64,000 nucleotides of DNA from Bacillus benzoevorans (GTDB lineage Bacteria; Bacillota; Bacilli; Bacillales; Cytobacillaceae). A program made the position numbers and the translations under genes. The stretch lies in assembly GCF_014207535.1 (NCBI RefSeq), contig NZ_JACHGK010000001.1:595404-659403 (forward strand), written 5' to 3'. The notes under the pieces were generated by a model. The model saw only the letters and a list, made by a program, of their open reading frames with translations, ran no database searches and had not been told where the DNA came from. This document shows, one piece after another, positions 45,653 to 54,840 of this stretch (its first letter is position 1; each line of letters opens with the position of its first letter).

Positions 45653-46722
45653 TGCGTAAGCTAAATTTTCTACAATTAGTAATTGGTTCAATCCTTTTAA
45701 CTATGTTTGTTGCAGCTTGCAGCAGTAAAGATGCTGGGAAACAATCTGGTGAAAAAGACCCGAGCGATATTAAGGTTGTATTTATTCCTAAAATGACAGG
45801 GAATGCTTTTTTTGAATCAGGAAATGATGGTGCGCAGGAAATGGCGGAGAAAATTGGTTTCAAGGTTAAATATGATGGTGCACCGGAAGGCACGGTGGCC
45901 AATCAGGTCCAAATTATTAATAGTGCCGTAAATAGCGGTGCCGATGCGATTGCGATTTCATCCGTTACTTCTGACGGTTTAAATCAAGCGCTGCAAAGGG
46001 CATTAGATGCGGGAGTGAAAGTCGTAACTTGGGATTCCGATGTAGATCCAAAATATCGTTCGGTTTATATCAATCAGGGGACACCTGATATATTAGGAGC
46101 TATGCTCGTCGATATGGCTGCAGGACAGCTTGAAAATCCTAATGAACCGCAGCAGGTTGCATGGTTTTACTCAAGCCCAACAGTGCCGGACCAAAATTCA
46201 TGGGTCAATTATGCTGAAAAGTATATCGCTGAAAAATACCCAAATTGGGAAATTGTAACAAAGCAATTCGGGGAGGGAAATGAACAGAAGTCGCTGCAAG
46301 TAGGTGAAAGTATTTTAAACACGTATCCGGATATTGATATGATTATCTGTCCTGATTCTACAGCACTTCCAGCCATGGCGCAGGCTGCGCAAAATAAAGG
46401 TTTAAATAAAGAGGATGTCATTATTACCGGATTTGCATCGCCTAATTCAATGAGACAGTACCTTGAAAATGATACCATTGAAAATCATGGCTTATGGGAT
46501 GTGAAAGATCAAGGAGCGCTTGCTGTGTACATTGCGTATTATTTAGCACAGGGACATGAACTAAAAGTAGGCAATACAGTTGAAGTTCCGGGGATGGGAG
46601 AAGTAAAAGTAGAACCGAACTCTGTTCAAGGCTATGAATATAAGGCAGAGGACTCCGGCATCATCGTTTTACCTGAAAGAATCGTCTTTACAAAAGAAAA
46701 TACAAAGGACTACAATTTTTAA
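45652..46722 (+). CDS. lsrB: AI-2-binding lipoprotein LsrB
   Basis: A 356-residue periplasmic-type binding protein anchored as a lipoprotein. The signal is MRKLNFLQLV...FVAACSS with Cys23 in the lipobox, then a short Ser/Gly-rich linker. The type I binding-protein fold shows FIPKMTGNAFFESGNDGAQEM, SSVTSDGL and TWDSDVDPKYR (with the ligand-binding Asp pair), which follow LsrB rather than RbsB. It captures AI-2 outside the membrane and passes it to LsrCD. Confidence 0.93.
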   Translation: MRKLNFLQLVIGSILLTMFVAACSSKDAGKQSGEKDPSDIKVVFIPKMTGNAFFESGNDGAQEMAEKIGFKVKYDGAPEGTVANQVQIINSAVNSGADAIAISSVTSDGLNQALQRALDAGVKVVTWDSDVDPKYRSVYINQGTPDILGAMLVDMAAGQLENPNEPQQVAWFYSSPTVPDQNSWVNYAEKYIAEKYPNWEIVTKQFGEGNEQKSLQVGESILNTYPDIDMIICPDSTALPAMAQAAQNKGLNKEDVIITGFASPNSMRQYLENDTIENHGLWDVKDQGALAVYIAYYLAQGHELKVGNTVEVPGMGEVKVEPNSVQGYEYKAEDSGIIVLPERIVFTKENTKDYNF

Positions 46723-46755
46723 TCATTCTTAATGTGCAAGGAGAGGAAGGGAAGA

Positions 46756-47646
46756 ATGGCAGATAATATAGGGAATAAAGCAGCGAAACAATTTTCAGAA
46801 AATACGGAATTTGCTAATAATGGTTCTTTTCATGTAAAAGGTGCTGTTCATTATGATTGGGGAATGAAGGATCGATTATCAAGAATTTTCAACCCTGCAA
46901 GTGGGAATACGGTGATGCTGGCATTTGATCATGGCTATTTTATGGGTCCTGTATCCGGATTGGAGAGATTAGATCTTCTAATTCCTAAGTTGGCCAATCA
47001 CGCTGATTGTTTAATGGGAACGAGAGGTGCGATCAGAAGCTGTGTCCCGCCGACATTCAATAAATCCATTGCCTTAAGGGCATCATCTGGCTCAAGCGTT
47101 TTACAGGATGATTTAAGTCATGAATCGATGGTGGTGGATATTGAAGATGCGATTAAGATGAATGCGAGTGCGATTGCCATTCAGACCTTCATTGGAGCAG
47201 ATGGGCAGAAAGAAACGATTGAAGAATTAAATAGAGCAGTGAACTTAGGCTCTAAATTTTCGATTCCTGTCATGGGAGTGGTAGCAGTTGGCAAGGAAAT
47301 GGAACGAACGACGCAATTTTTCTTATTAGCTACGAGAATGCTGGCCGAATTTGGTGTGCAAATGGTTAAAACCTATTATTGCGATGATTTTGGAAAAGTT
47401 GCGGCAGCCTGCCCCGTGCCATTAGTGGTGGCTGGCGGGAAAAAAATTTCAGAGAAAGACGCATTGTCCTTAGCCTATCACTCGATTCAAGGCGGCGCTG
47501 CGGGGGTTGATATGGGAAGGAATATATTCCAATCGGAGGATCCGGAAGCGATGATTCAAGCTGTTGCCAAAGTAGTCCATGAAGGATACTCAGATCAAGA
47601 AGCGTATGAATTTTTCCTGCAATTAACGAAAGATAACACTCAATAA
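46756..47646 (+). CDS. lsrF: Phospho-AI-2 thiolase LsrF
   Basis: A 296-residue DhnA-type class I aldolase-fold protein with FDHGYFMGPVSGLERLD, MGTRGAIRSCVPP, MVKTYYCDDF (catalytic Lys) and VAGGKKISEKDAL. LsrF transfers an acetyl group from 3-hydroxy-5-phosphonooxypentane-2,4-dione to CoA, the last AI-2 processing step. The length matches E. coli LsrF (about 291). ATG 46756 follows GGAGAGGAAGG; an in-frame start at 46732 precedes that site. Last gene of the operon; terminator at 47671. Confidence 0.92.
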   Translation: MADNIGNKAAKQFSENTEFANNGSFHVKGAVHYDWGMKDRLSRIFNPASGNTVMLAFDHGYFMGPVSGLERLDLLIPKLANHADCLMGTRGAIRSCVPPTFNKSIALRASSGSSVLQDDLSHESMVVDIEDAIKMNASAIAIQTFIGADGQKETIEELNRAVNLGSKFSIPVMGVVAVGKEMERTTQFFLLATRMLAEFGVQMVKTYYCDDFGKVAAACPVPLVVAGGKKISEKDALSLAYHSIQGGAAGVDMGRNIFQSEDPEAMIQAVAKVVHEGYSDQEAYEFFLQLTKDNTQ

Positions 47647-47670
47647 TGAATAGAGAGTTCTGTATAGGAA

Positions 47671-47710
47671 AGAAAGCCTCTACTAATATGGGTAGAGGCC
47701 CTCTTTCTTA
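47671..47710 (+). terminator. Terminator of the lsrACDBF operon
   Basis: GCCTCTAC pairs with GTAGAGGC with flanking GAAAG/CTTTC pairing, followed by CTTA. Confidence 0.75.
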
Positions 47711-47764
47711 TAGGAGTAAAAAGGAAACCAAAACAATTAATTTTGTTAACCTGTAAACAGCTAA

Positions 47765-48646
47765 TCAAAAATGAATATTTCTATTTATACCCCGTATTCT
47801 TCTAGGTGCAGCGATCAAAACAATAATCAATGCCGGTAAAATAGGAGCAGCCAAGGCATAAAGCAAATCGGCACCTTCCAGGATGAACTGCTGATATACG
47901 GCGACACTGATGGTATTGACCAGCCAGATGATGAGAAAAGTAAAAATGGGATGTACCTCACGGGTAAATCTCATATTCTTGAAAAAGATAATGATAAGAA
48001 AGTTGGCAATAAATGGTGCGATAAATAAACCCTGAACTTTTAAGCTCATGTTAGCTTCAGCAGTAATCGGCACTTGATTAATAAATGCAAAGAGAATGGA
48101 AATCAGCGCATAACCGATAAAAGCAAAACAGGCTCCTGCAAACGATTCTAAACCAATGCCGAATATGGGCGGAAGAACTTTTATGATTCCAGTCGGATAA
48201 CGAAGATACATATGGACAAAAATGCTGAAGACTAATGTTTGCAGCAGCACCTCAGTCAACCCAAAGAAATGAAACCAGAGCGGCAGTTTAGTATAAATGA
48301 TTCCCTCAATAGATCCGGGCGCAGCAGACGGTGTCGCCACAATTCCGATTCCAGCCATTATCATCCAGATATAGAACCAGCCATATCCCGTCTTTTCTAA
48401 AAATCTGCGGAAGGGAAGAAGCACAAGCCCGATGATCAGACCCCGGGCAGGTTGGATGTAGGGTCCCCAAACAACTGATTCCTCTCCATATGGAACCATG
48501 TAATCACCTATAATAGGAAGTTCAAAAACGGATCTATAATCAAGCAGGCTTGAAGCCAATATTCCTGCAACGATATAGGTTAAAGTATGTATAATCATAA
48601 CCCGAATTAGAAAAACGGGTATGGATTTTGCCGTTGTCTCTCTCAT
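47765..48646 (-). CDS. Multi-pass membrane protein of unknown function
   Basis: A 293-residue protein with about eight hydrophobic helices and few charged loops. No known family motif is seen. ATG 48646 lies nine bases after CAGGAGGG; an in-frame ATG at 48694 lies before that site. It is convergent with lsrF and followed on the same strand by ddh further upstream. Confidence 0.6.
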   Translation of the reverse strand: MRETTAKSIPVFLIRVMIIHTLTYIVAGILASSLLDYRSVFELPIIGDYMVPYGEESVVWGPYIQPARGLIIGLVLLPFRRFLEKTGYGWFYIWMIMAGIGIVATPSAAPGSIEGIIYTKLPLWFHFFGLTEVLLQTLVFSIFVHMYLRYPTGIIKVLPPIFGIGLESFAGACFAFIGYALISILFAFINQVPITAEANMSLKVQGLFIAPFIANFLIIIFFKNMRFTREVHPIFTFLIIWLVNTISVAVYQQFILEGADLLYALAAPILPALIIVLIAAPRRIRGINRNIHF

Positions 48647-48828
48647 TACGATTCGCCCTCCTGAATGAATGATAATTCTCATACTTTTCGGCATTTAAAT
48701 GAAAATACCTTCTAAAATCCATAATAAGCTATAAAGAATCTTAACGGGAAAATAGTTTAGCTGTTCACAATTAATTAACATGTTGAGCAGAAGATTTTAA
48801 CTGGAAGGTACAGCCAACTTTCGTAAAC

Positions 48829-48867
48829 GAAAACAACTCCCTTTAAAATGAGAGGGAGCTGTTTTCA
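48829..48867 (-). terminator. ddh terminator
   Basis: GAAAACA-CTCCC pairs with GGGAG-TGTTTTC, 11 bases after the ddh stop; on the minus strand a GTTTAC tract follows, weakly T-rich. Confidence 0.65.
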
Positions 48868-48877
48868 ATAATCGTTC

Positions 48878-49861
48878 TTATAAATAATCTTTTCTTAATT
48901 CTTCTGCTGAACGTGGTGAAATATAGCTTGGAGCGACATCAAAAACAGTTTTAGCCCCAAATTGTTTTTCCTGATTTAAGCGATAGGCTGCTCTTGCATA
49001 GGCGACTAATACGCTTGCTGTAAATTCAGGATTGCTGTCTAATGTGAGGGAGAACTCGTAAATTTGCTTGTTGTCTCCTGTATTGCCGCTGCGAATAACA
49101 AATCCGCCATGCGGTGCTTTAGAGTGGTCGCGTTTTAATTCTTCGTCGGAAATAAAATTCACTTCTGTATTATAATCAGCGAAATAATTTGGCATCGTTT
49201 TGATTTCATTTTCGATGGCCGCTTTGTCCGCTCCTTCTTCAGCGACAACATAGCAAACACGGCGATGTTTTTCACCAGTTGTTAATTCAGGTTTTGCACC
49301 GCTGCGTACTTTCTCAATCGCTTCCTCGGATGGAATGGTGTATTGGACACCGTTTTTTACCCCATTGACTCTTCTTATGGCATCAGAGTGACCTTGGCTC
49401 AGTCCTTTTCCCCAGAAAGTATAGTTTTCGCCGCTAGGTAAAACCGCGTCAGCCATTACACGGTTAAAGGAGAATAAACCTGGATCCCAGCCAACAGAGA
49501 TAATCGACGTTTTTTCATATTTTGTGGCTGCTTCATTTACAGCTTGATAAAATTCAGGAATTTTCGCATGAGTATCGAAGCTGTCTATCGTGTTGAACAT
49601 GCTGGCAAAGTATGGAGTCTGTTCAGGCAGGTCAGTTGCCGAACCGCCGCAAAGGACCATTACATCGATTTCGTTTTTATATTCACTTGCATTTGCTATA
49701 TGTACAACTTTAACACCAGGTTCATTAAGATTCAGTGATTCTGGTTCTCTTCTCGTAAAAACTGCTATTAATTCCATGTCTGGTGCTTGTTTAATCGCTT
49801 TTATCGTGCCTTTTCCAAGATTACCGTAGCCTACGATCCCGATTTTAATCTTACTACTCAT
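48878..49861 (-). CDS. ddh: meso-Diaminopimelate dehydrogenase
   Basis: A 327-residue NADPH enzyme. It shows the Rossmann motif IGIVGYGNLGKGTIKAI, LCGGSATDLPEQTPYFA, TIDSFDTHAKIPEF and SVGWDPGLFSFNRVMADAVLP, all characteristic of Ddh. It makes meso-diaminopimelate from tetrahydrodipicolinate in one step, bypassing the acetylase branch of lysine/cell-wall synthesis. Only some Bacillaceae have it. ATG 49861 fits GGAGAAATGGAT; ATG 49867 is too close to the ribosome site. Confidence 0.95.
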   Translation of the reverse strand: MSSKIKIGIVGYGNLGKGTIKAIKQAPDMELIAVFTRREPESLNLNEPGVKVVHIANASEYKNEIDVMVLCGGSATDLPEQTPYFASMFNTIDSFDTHAKIPEFYQAVNEAATKYEKTSIISVGWDPGLFSFNRVMADAVLPSGENYTFWGKGLSQGHSDAIRRVNGVKNGVQYTIPSEEAIEKVRSGAKPELTTGEKHRRVCYVVAEEGADKAAIENEIKTMPNYFADYNTEVNFISDEELKRDHSKAPHGGFVIRSGNTGDNKQIYEFSLTLDSNPEFTASVLVAYARAAYRLNQEKQFGAKTVFDVAPSYISPRSAEELRKDYL

Positions 49862-49867
49862 ATCCAT

Positions 49868-50228
49868 TTCTCCTTACTTACTTTTATTTCTAAATCATTG
49901 TATGTGTTGAGTGACTGAATCGAATAAGTAAGAAATGTCAGCAGCAGAGGCAAAAATTATGAACAAAAATTTTTCTGGACTAAAATCATAATTATTTCAA
50001 TCCACCCAATGTAACGGCATTCTTTTAGACATTCAGTTTTTACTTATGGATATAACCACTCATTTGCTAATGATCTTCTTTATTATAAATGGATTGGATT
50101 TTTTTTGAAAGTGTTTGATTTTCTTTTATCGGATACAATGCAGAATAGAGAAAAAGTTTTTCCAGACATTGCGATTTCCATTGACAGCTGTACAAGTGAA
50201 CGAATAGAACAGGCAAGAAAATATCATT
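49868..50228. other. Intergenic region without recognised gene
   Basis: AT-rich spacer of about 360 bases upstream of ddh and downstream of niaP. A frame on the minus strand (50067-50381) overlaps niaP and has no ribosome site. No RNA motif was recognised. Confidence 0.5.
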
Positions 50229-50268
50229 AAGTAAGCCCGTCCCATTATAAATTAGAACGGACTTACTT
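50229..50268 (-). terminator. Hairpin after niaP, possible terminator
   Basis: AAGTAAG-CCGT pairs with ACGG-CTTACTT just downstream of the niaP stop, without a strong T tract. Confidence 0.45.
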
Positions 50269-50271
50269 GAA

Positions 50272-51477
50272 TCAAACAAGCTCTGTATGCATTGTTTCTT
50301 TCCCCATAAAGAAAACTGCGGCTGCACCAACGAGAACGGATACGCAGAAAATAGCAAAAATAACGGAAATCGATACTTCATTTGCTGTCAGATAGGGAAC
50401 GAGCAGGGGTCCTAGTATCCCGCCAACCCGTCCAATCGCCGCCGCCATCCCGGCACCGCTGCCGCGGATTTTTGTCGGATACTGCTCCGGCGTGTAGGCA
50501 TAAAGAGCTCCCCAAGCACCGAGATTAAAGAAGGAAAGGAAAATCCCGGCTGTAATTAAGAGACCAAGCGTTTCCGCACTTCCAAATAAATAAGCGCTCA
50601 ATGCCGTTCCGATTAAATAAACGACTAAGACAAACTTGCGTCCCATTTTCTCAATCAGCCACGCGGCGGAAAAATACCCTGGAAGCTGTGCTAAAGTCAT
50701 AATCAGCACATATCCGAAGCTTTTCACCATACTGAAGCCTTTTAGCACCATGACACTTGGCAGCCAAAGAAACATGCCGTAATAGGAAAAGACAACACAG
50801 AACCAGAGAATCCAAAGCATCAGCGTTCTTTTCCCATATTCTTCAGACCAAAGCTTGGAAACGCCTTCCATAACGGATGGTCTTTCTGTTTTACTTACAG
50901 CAGCAAACCGCGGTGAATCAGGCAGATGTATTCTCAAGTAAAGAGCATAAAATGCTGGCAGGGTACTTAAAATCAAGGCCCATCTCCAGCCAAATTCGGG
51001 AATGATAAAATAGGAGATAACGGCAGCCAGAAGCCAGCCGACAGCCCAAAAACTTTCAAGGAGGACAACGGTTCTCCCCCGTCTATCCGCCGGCACACTT
51101 TCAGATACTAATGTAGAGGCCACCGGCAGTTCGCCGCCCAGTCCCATGCCAATGAAAAAGCGGAGAATTAAAAAGAATATCAATGACGTCGTAAAAGCAG
51201 AAGCACCGCTGCAAATTGAAAATAATAGCAATGTTATAATAAAGACATTTTTCCGCCCGATACGATCAGCCATCAAACCAAAAACAGTGGCACCCACCGC
51301 CATTCCGATTGAATTAATGCTCCCGATCCAGCCCATTTCCTGAATGGATAAATCCCAGTCCACCTTTAGAGCGGCAATAACGAACGAGAGGATCCCGACA
51401 TCCATTGCATCAAACATCCATCCCGAACCAGCAACCAAAAGCAGCTTGCGGTTGGAGATTTCCTTTTGCATGGCCAT
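50272..51477 (-). CDS. niaP: Niacin transporter NiaP (MFS)
   Basis: A 401-residue MFS protein with twelve transmembrane helices. Its sequence follows B. subtilis YceI/NiaP throughout: GWMFDAMDVGILSFVIAAL, WIGSINSIGMAVGA, RFFIGMGLGGELPVASTLVSE and FNLGAWGALYAYTPEQYPT. NiaP proteins import niacin for NAD synthesis. No NadR/NiaR box was recognised upstream. The ribosome site TTTTGGAGG lies before ATG 51477. Confidence 0.92.
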   Translation of the reverse strand: MAMQKEISNRKLLLVAGSGWMFDAMDVGILSFVIAALKVDWDLSIQEMGWIGSINSIGMAVGATVFGLMADRIGRKNVFIITLLLFSICSGASAFTTSLIFFLILRFFIGMGLGGELPVASTLVSESVPADRRGRTVVLLESFWAVGWLLAAVISYFIIPEFGWRWALILSTLPAFYALYLRIHLPDSPRFAAVSKTERPSVMEGVSKLWSEEYGKRTLMLWILWFCVVFSYYGMFLWLPSVMVLKGFSMVKSFGYVLIMTLAQLPGYFSAAWLIEKMGRKFVLVVYLIGTALSAYLFGSAETLGLLITAGIFLSFFNLGAWGALYAYTPEQYPTKIRGSGAGMAAAIGRVGGILGPLLVPYLTANEVSISVIFAIFCVSVLVGAAAVFFMGKETMHTELV

Positions 51478-51662
51478 AAACGAACACCTCCAAAATCATG
51501 ACTGATAAAACTTATATTGCCATAATTCCTTCCTTTATATTAATCATACTTGAAATAAAATGCTATTAATTCAATAACATAAAAACCCGCTTCAGAATAA
51601 AATGAAGCGGGTGGCGTTTATTCCTTTGCAGTGTTAAAGGTCGATGTTAATATTTAATACTT

Positions 51663-51795
51663 TTGTTGATTGGAGTAGAAGGCACGAAGACTCCTGCGGG
51701 AACAGCGAGACAGACGAGACCCCGCAGGCACGAAGTGTCGAGGAGGCTCGACGGTCGCCCGCGGAAAGCGAAGTGCCTGGAACGGAAATCAACAA
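51663..51795. repeat. GC-rich dispersed Bacillus repeat with terminal inverted repeats
   Basis: A 133-bp element much more GC-rich than its surroundings, flanked by inverted repeats TTGTTGATT and AATCAACAA. Inside, GGCAC/GTGCC and CCTGCGGG/CCCGCAGG pair, and GTCGAGG/CTCGAC forms a third stem. Elements with the same ACTCCTGCGGGA...CCGCGGAAAGCGA...TGCC pattern recur between genes in many Bacillus genomes. It sits between niaP and the aromatic-acid exporter. No coding frame. It is probably a small non-autonomous mobile repeat or structured RNA element; the mechanism is unknown. Confidence 0.75.
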
Positions 51796-51810
51796 CCAAG
51801 TTTAACAGAG

Positions 51811-52827
51811 TTATTTTTTTAAATACTGTTCAATAACCCGGTTTAAGCGTTCAATTTGGTAAGCGTAATGGTAGATTGACGAACTAATGACAGTGAGTTG
51901 AACTTTATGATCCTGTTGATAGGAATCAATGACCTGTTCAACAAATACATTCGTTTGTTTCAAGATATCCTCTTTCAATGGCGGCTCATCTATCTTTATT
52001 TTTCCATCATATTTCAATAAACAAAGTTCGTGATACTTGATTAAAAGCTCCAGCTGTTGATCAAATAACAGATCTTCTTCCTCAGTCGGTTTGCATTGAA
52101 AATAAAACGAATCGATGTCTTCCAATACGATATATCCCTGCTGCAGCGACTTAAACATTTGTTTAAAGACAACAATCTCACGCAGGTTCATTTGACTTAA
52201 TTTCGTGAAATTTTCTCGTTCCTCATCAAAGAGCCTGAATTCCTCTTCTAAGTTCAAAATATCTTTCTCTAATTCTCTCATTTGCTCCTGGAAGGATTTT
52301 GCTGTCATTTCATTAGAAACCGCCGTCCGAATCAGGATCGACATGTTTTGAAAAACGGTTTGTACTTTTTTGACAAATGTTTTCTTATAATTGGGCGGTG
52401 AGACGAAAATATTAACGAGCAGTGCCGATGTCATACCGATAAATGTCAAAGAAAAGCGCTGCAGAGCAAAGAGGTAGTCATCATCACCAGGCGCACTCAT
52501 AATGGCGAGTACGGTAACTAATGTAAGAGAAATGGAATCGGTCATCTTTAATTTCATACTGATTAAAATAACAATGATCATAACAAGCCCGATAGAGAAT
52601 GGGTCATTGCCTAAAAAATATAAACCTAGAAAGGCAATAATGGCTCCCAAAATATTCGTCTGCACCTGATCCCATGCTTGTTTCCATGCACGATAAATGG
52701 AAGGCTGCATGGTGAAAATGGCGGCCATACCAGCAAATACAGCACTTTCCAAATGGAGCAGGGAACAAACATATAATGCTAATGTAACGGCCAGGCCGGT
52801 TTTCAGCACGCGTGGTCCTATTTTCAA
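51811..52827 (-). CDS. Aromatic-acid-exporter family (ArAE) membrane protein
   Basis: A 338-residue protein with four to five N-terminal helices (VLKTGLAVTLALYVCSLLHLESAVFAGMAAIFTMQPS...NILGAIIAFLGLYFLG) and a long helical cytoplasmic tail. The layout matches Bacillus YqjA/YgaE (ArAE_1). Half the size of the FUSC protein in this window, it may work as a dimer. Substrate unknown. Confidence 0.85.
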   Translation of the reverse strand: MKIGPRVLKTGLAVTLALYVCSLLHLESAVFAGMAAIFTMQPSIYRAWKQAWDQVQTNILGAIIAFLGLYFLGNDPFSIGLVMIIVILISMKLKMTDSISLTLVTVLAIMSAPGDDDYLFALQRFSLTFIGMTSALLVNIFVSPPNYKKTFVKKVQTVFQNMSILIRTAVSNEMTAKSFQEQMRELEKDILNLEEEFRLFDEERENFTKLSQMNLREIVVFKQMFKSLQQGYIVLEDIDSFYFQCKPTEEEDLLFDQQLELLIKYHELCLLKYDGKIKIDEPPLKEDILKQTNVFVEQVIDSYQQDHKVQLTVISSSIYHYAYQIERLNRVIEQYLKK

Positions 52828-52990
52828 ATCCGGGAAAACCTCCTAATGCAAGCTGCTTGTCCTTTTTATATTTCTTGTTGGTTACCTAAACTAATTATAT
52901 TAATTTTTTTAAAAAAAGAAACTTTTATCTTATAGAATCGTATGTTAGTCATAGAGGATTTCGAAAGTTTAACAATATGAAAACGTTATT

Positions 52991-53092
52991 TTAACTTTAT
53001 TCAGCAGAATTCTCCTGCTTCTATAAGTGGTGGGATGAATGCAATAACTTTACCAATTCAGTGGGGTTCAAATCCCGGCTGAATAAAGTTAA
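52991..53092. repeat. Long inverted repeat upstream of a small gene
   Basis: TTAACTTTATTCAGC (52991-53005) and GCTGAATAAAGTTAA (53078-53092) are perfect 15-bp complements separated by 72 bases. The loop contains TAAGTGGTGGGATGAATGC and GGTTCAAATCCC, which resembles a T-arm, but the whole does not fold as a tRNA. It could be a leader RNA for the 59-residue gene at 53200 or the scar of a mobile element. Confidence 0.6.
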
Positions 53093-53199
53093 GCCTCTGG
53101 CGGATGCCTCGATTTTTTAAAGGAAATTTTTCGAGCAAGCGCGCTAGTATAGGGTGCAAATACGCCAAGGCACATTTGATATAAACGGAGTGGAACATA

Positions 53200-53379
53200 A
53201 TGAAAGAACGGTGGAACTGCAAGAAGGAGAAATTTAGAAAAAGAAAGAAAAAACATAATGAAGTGATTGAATTTATTCTGGAAATGCTGTTTTGGTTACC
53301 TGAATTGATTATCTTGCCGTTTCGCCTTATTTTTTGGCTGATTCGGGGTATAGGCCGATGGATGACGGATGTTTTTTGA
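53200..53379 (+). CDS. Small basic membrane-active protein, 59 residues
   Basis: ATG 53200 follows ACGGAGTGG. The protein starts with a strongly basic segment (MKERWNCKKEKFRKRKKKH) and continues with an amphipathic/hydrophobic helix (FILEMLFWLPELIILPFRLIFWLI), ending RWMTDVF. It looks like a membrane-associated peptide of unknown role. The stop lies 16 bases before the next gene, so the two may be coupled. It is preceded by a long inverted repeat. Confidence 0.6.
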   Translation: MKERWNCKKEKFRKRKKKHNEVIEFILEMLFWLPELIILPFRLIFWLIRGIGRWMTDVF

Positions 53380-53394
53380 TGAAAAAGGATTATT

Positions 53395-54537
53395 TTGCAA
53401 TTCGAAAATAAGGGGTGGAGATCGATTAAAACTAAGGTAAATCATCCGTATATTTATTTTTATATTGAGCCTAATGTTGTTTTTGTCTATAAAATCGAAT
53501 GGTCGCAATATATGACGCTGCAGGACTTAATGGAGTTTGAAGAGTGCGAATCGTATGAATTAAAAGAAGGAGAAACATTTAATACGTTTCATCATCGGGA
53601 AAGACAGGCGCTAAAGGGAAGAGGTTTTTTTATTAAACAGGATGCAATGAACAAGATGGTGGAAATCATCAACCAACAAATCCAGAGGCATCGGCACCTT
53701 AACGATCTTACAGAACATGGTGATGCAGTACATATTGTTTCCTCGGAACATGCTGCCGGTACGGTAAGGTACAGCCTGCCATGGCCAAAAAAGGTTATCG
53801 GGTTTCCGGACTTCTTTTCGATTGGTCCATTATGGAAACTGGAGGAGAAAGCTGGACAAGCCTTCCGCAATGAATGGATCATGGAAAATATTAATTTAGA
53901 ACAGGATGATTATGAATACGAAAATAAATTTTCTAATACATTGAAAGAGATAGAGGATATTCCTAAGCATGTGCGAATTTTTATCTGGTATGGGAATAAT
54001 GTGGAAGAACAAACGGGAATGCGGTTTTTCCTTTATTTATTGCGTGAAAAAACCAATGAGATTGTTCTGATAAATTCCACTGAACTTTTTGCCAACTATT
54101 TTGGATCTGCCGAGCGATTCAATTCTCATACAGGACATTTGGAACCAGAGACTTTGAAGAAGTTATTTGAAATTTGCAAGGAAAATGACCCAGTGGGGGA
54201 TTCGAAGCGAATGGCATTACAGAAGGAATGGGAGGCTCTGTCTCAATCCAAAGAAGTTCTTCGTATCTGGAAAGATGATCAAATAAAAGCAGTGCCGGAA
54301 ATTTATTATGATGAAATCATTCTCAAAACGATCGAAAATCTGCACAAGGAGCAAGAATCTAAGGATTTTATAAAGACTGGCGCAGTCATTGGTGAAATTC
54401 TAGAGAAAATGGATGAACCTGTTTTTGCTTACTATATCGAGTACCGGATCCGTTACCTCGTATACAGTGGATTCCTTGAGCTAAAAGGAATTCCCAGGTC
54501 GATGAGGCATTACAGTGTGAAACTGTGTGAAAAATGA
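53395..54537 (+). CDS. DUF1835/DUF3658-type protein
   Basis: A 380-residue protein. The DUF1835 segment is VHIVSSEHAAGTVRYSLPWPKKVIGFPDFFSIGPLWKL (about 111-148), and the C-terminal half fits DUF3658 (KAVPEIYYDEIILKTI...YIEYRIRYLVYSGFLELKG). No function is known. A TTG start at 53395, six bases after AAAAAGGA, was used; a later ATG (53512) has no ribosome site. It may be cotranscribed with the 59-residue gene. Confidence 0.75.
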   Translation: MQFENKGWRSIKTKVNHPYIYFYIEPNVVFVYKIEWSQYMTLQDLMEFEECESYELKEGETFNTFHHRERQALKGRGFFIKQDAMNKMVEIINQQIQRHRHLNDLTEHGDAVHIVSSEHAAGTVRYSLPWPKKVIGFPDFFSIGPLWKLEEKAGQAFRNEWIMENINLEQDDYEYENKFSNTLKEIEDIPKHVRIFIWYGNNVEEQTGMRFFLYLLREKTNEIVLINSTELFANYFGSAERFNSHTGHLEPETLKKLFEICKENDPVGDSKRMALQKEWEALSQSKEVLRIWKDDQIKAVPEIYYDEIILKTIENLHKEQESKDFIKTGAVIGEILEKMDEPVFAYYIEYRIRYLVYSGFLELKGIPRSMRHYSVKLCEK

Positions 54538-54840
54538 ACAGAAAGTGAGCTTGTCTGCAGAAAGGTGTTTGACAGGATGAAAATAATCAACCTGTGGTTA
54601 TTTATTTGTGCGTTCCTCTGTGTTTTCTTATTTTTTATCATCCAACCAGCTGCAGGGAAAGTATGAAGTTCAAAGCCAAGAGGATATTTTTCCCAGAAGT
54701 GCAATATGGTAAGCATTATAAAACCCCGCCTCAGCATTTGCAATAAGTTTATGAAGCATGTTCGGAAATGTTTAGTGCTTCCCCTCCTATGCTTTAAAAT
54801 CAGAAGGAGAAGCTATTTTCTTTCCCATTGTTCCGCTTAT
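54538..54840. other. Intergenic region without gene
   Basis: No coding frame with a ribosome site. A weak hairpin GCTTC...TCCT / AGGAGAAGC near 54777-54812 may end the convergent tautomerase transcript. Confidence 0.4.

Noticed and set aside
50067..50381. Minus-strand frame between ddh and niaP
   Set aside because: It overlaps niaP in another frame and has no ribosome site.
53000..53085. tRNA-like sequence (GGTTCAAATCCC next to an acceptor-like stem)
   Set aside because: No D-arm or anticodon arm can be drawn and the T-stem is imperfect.
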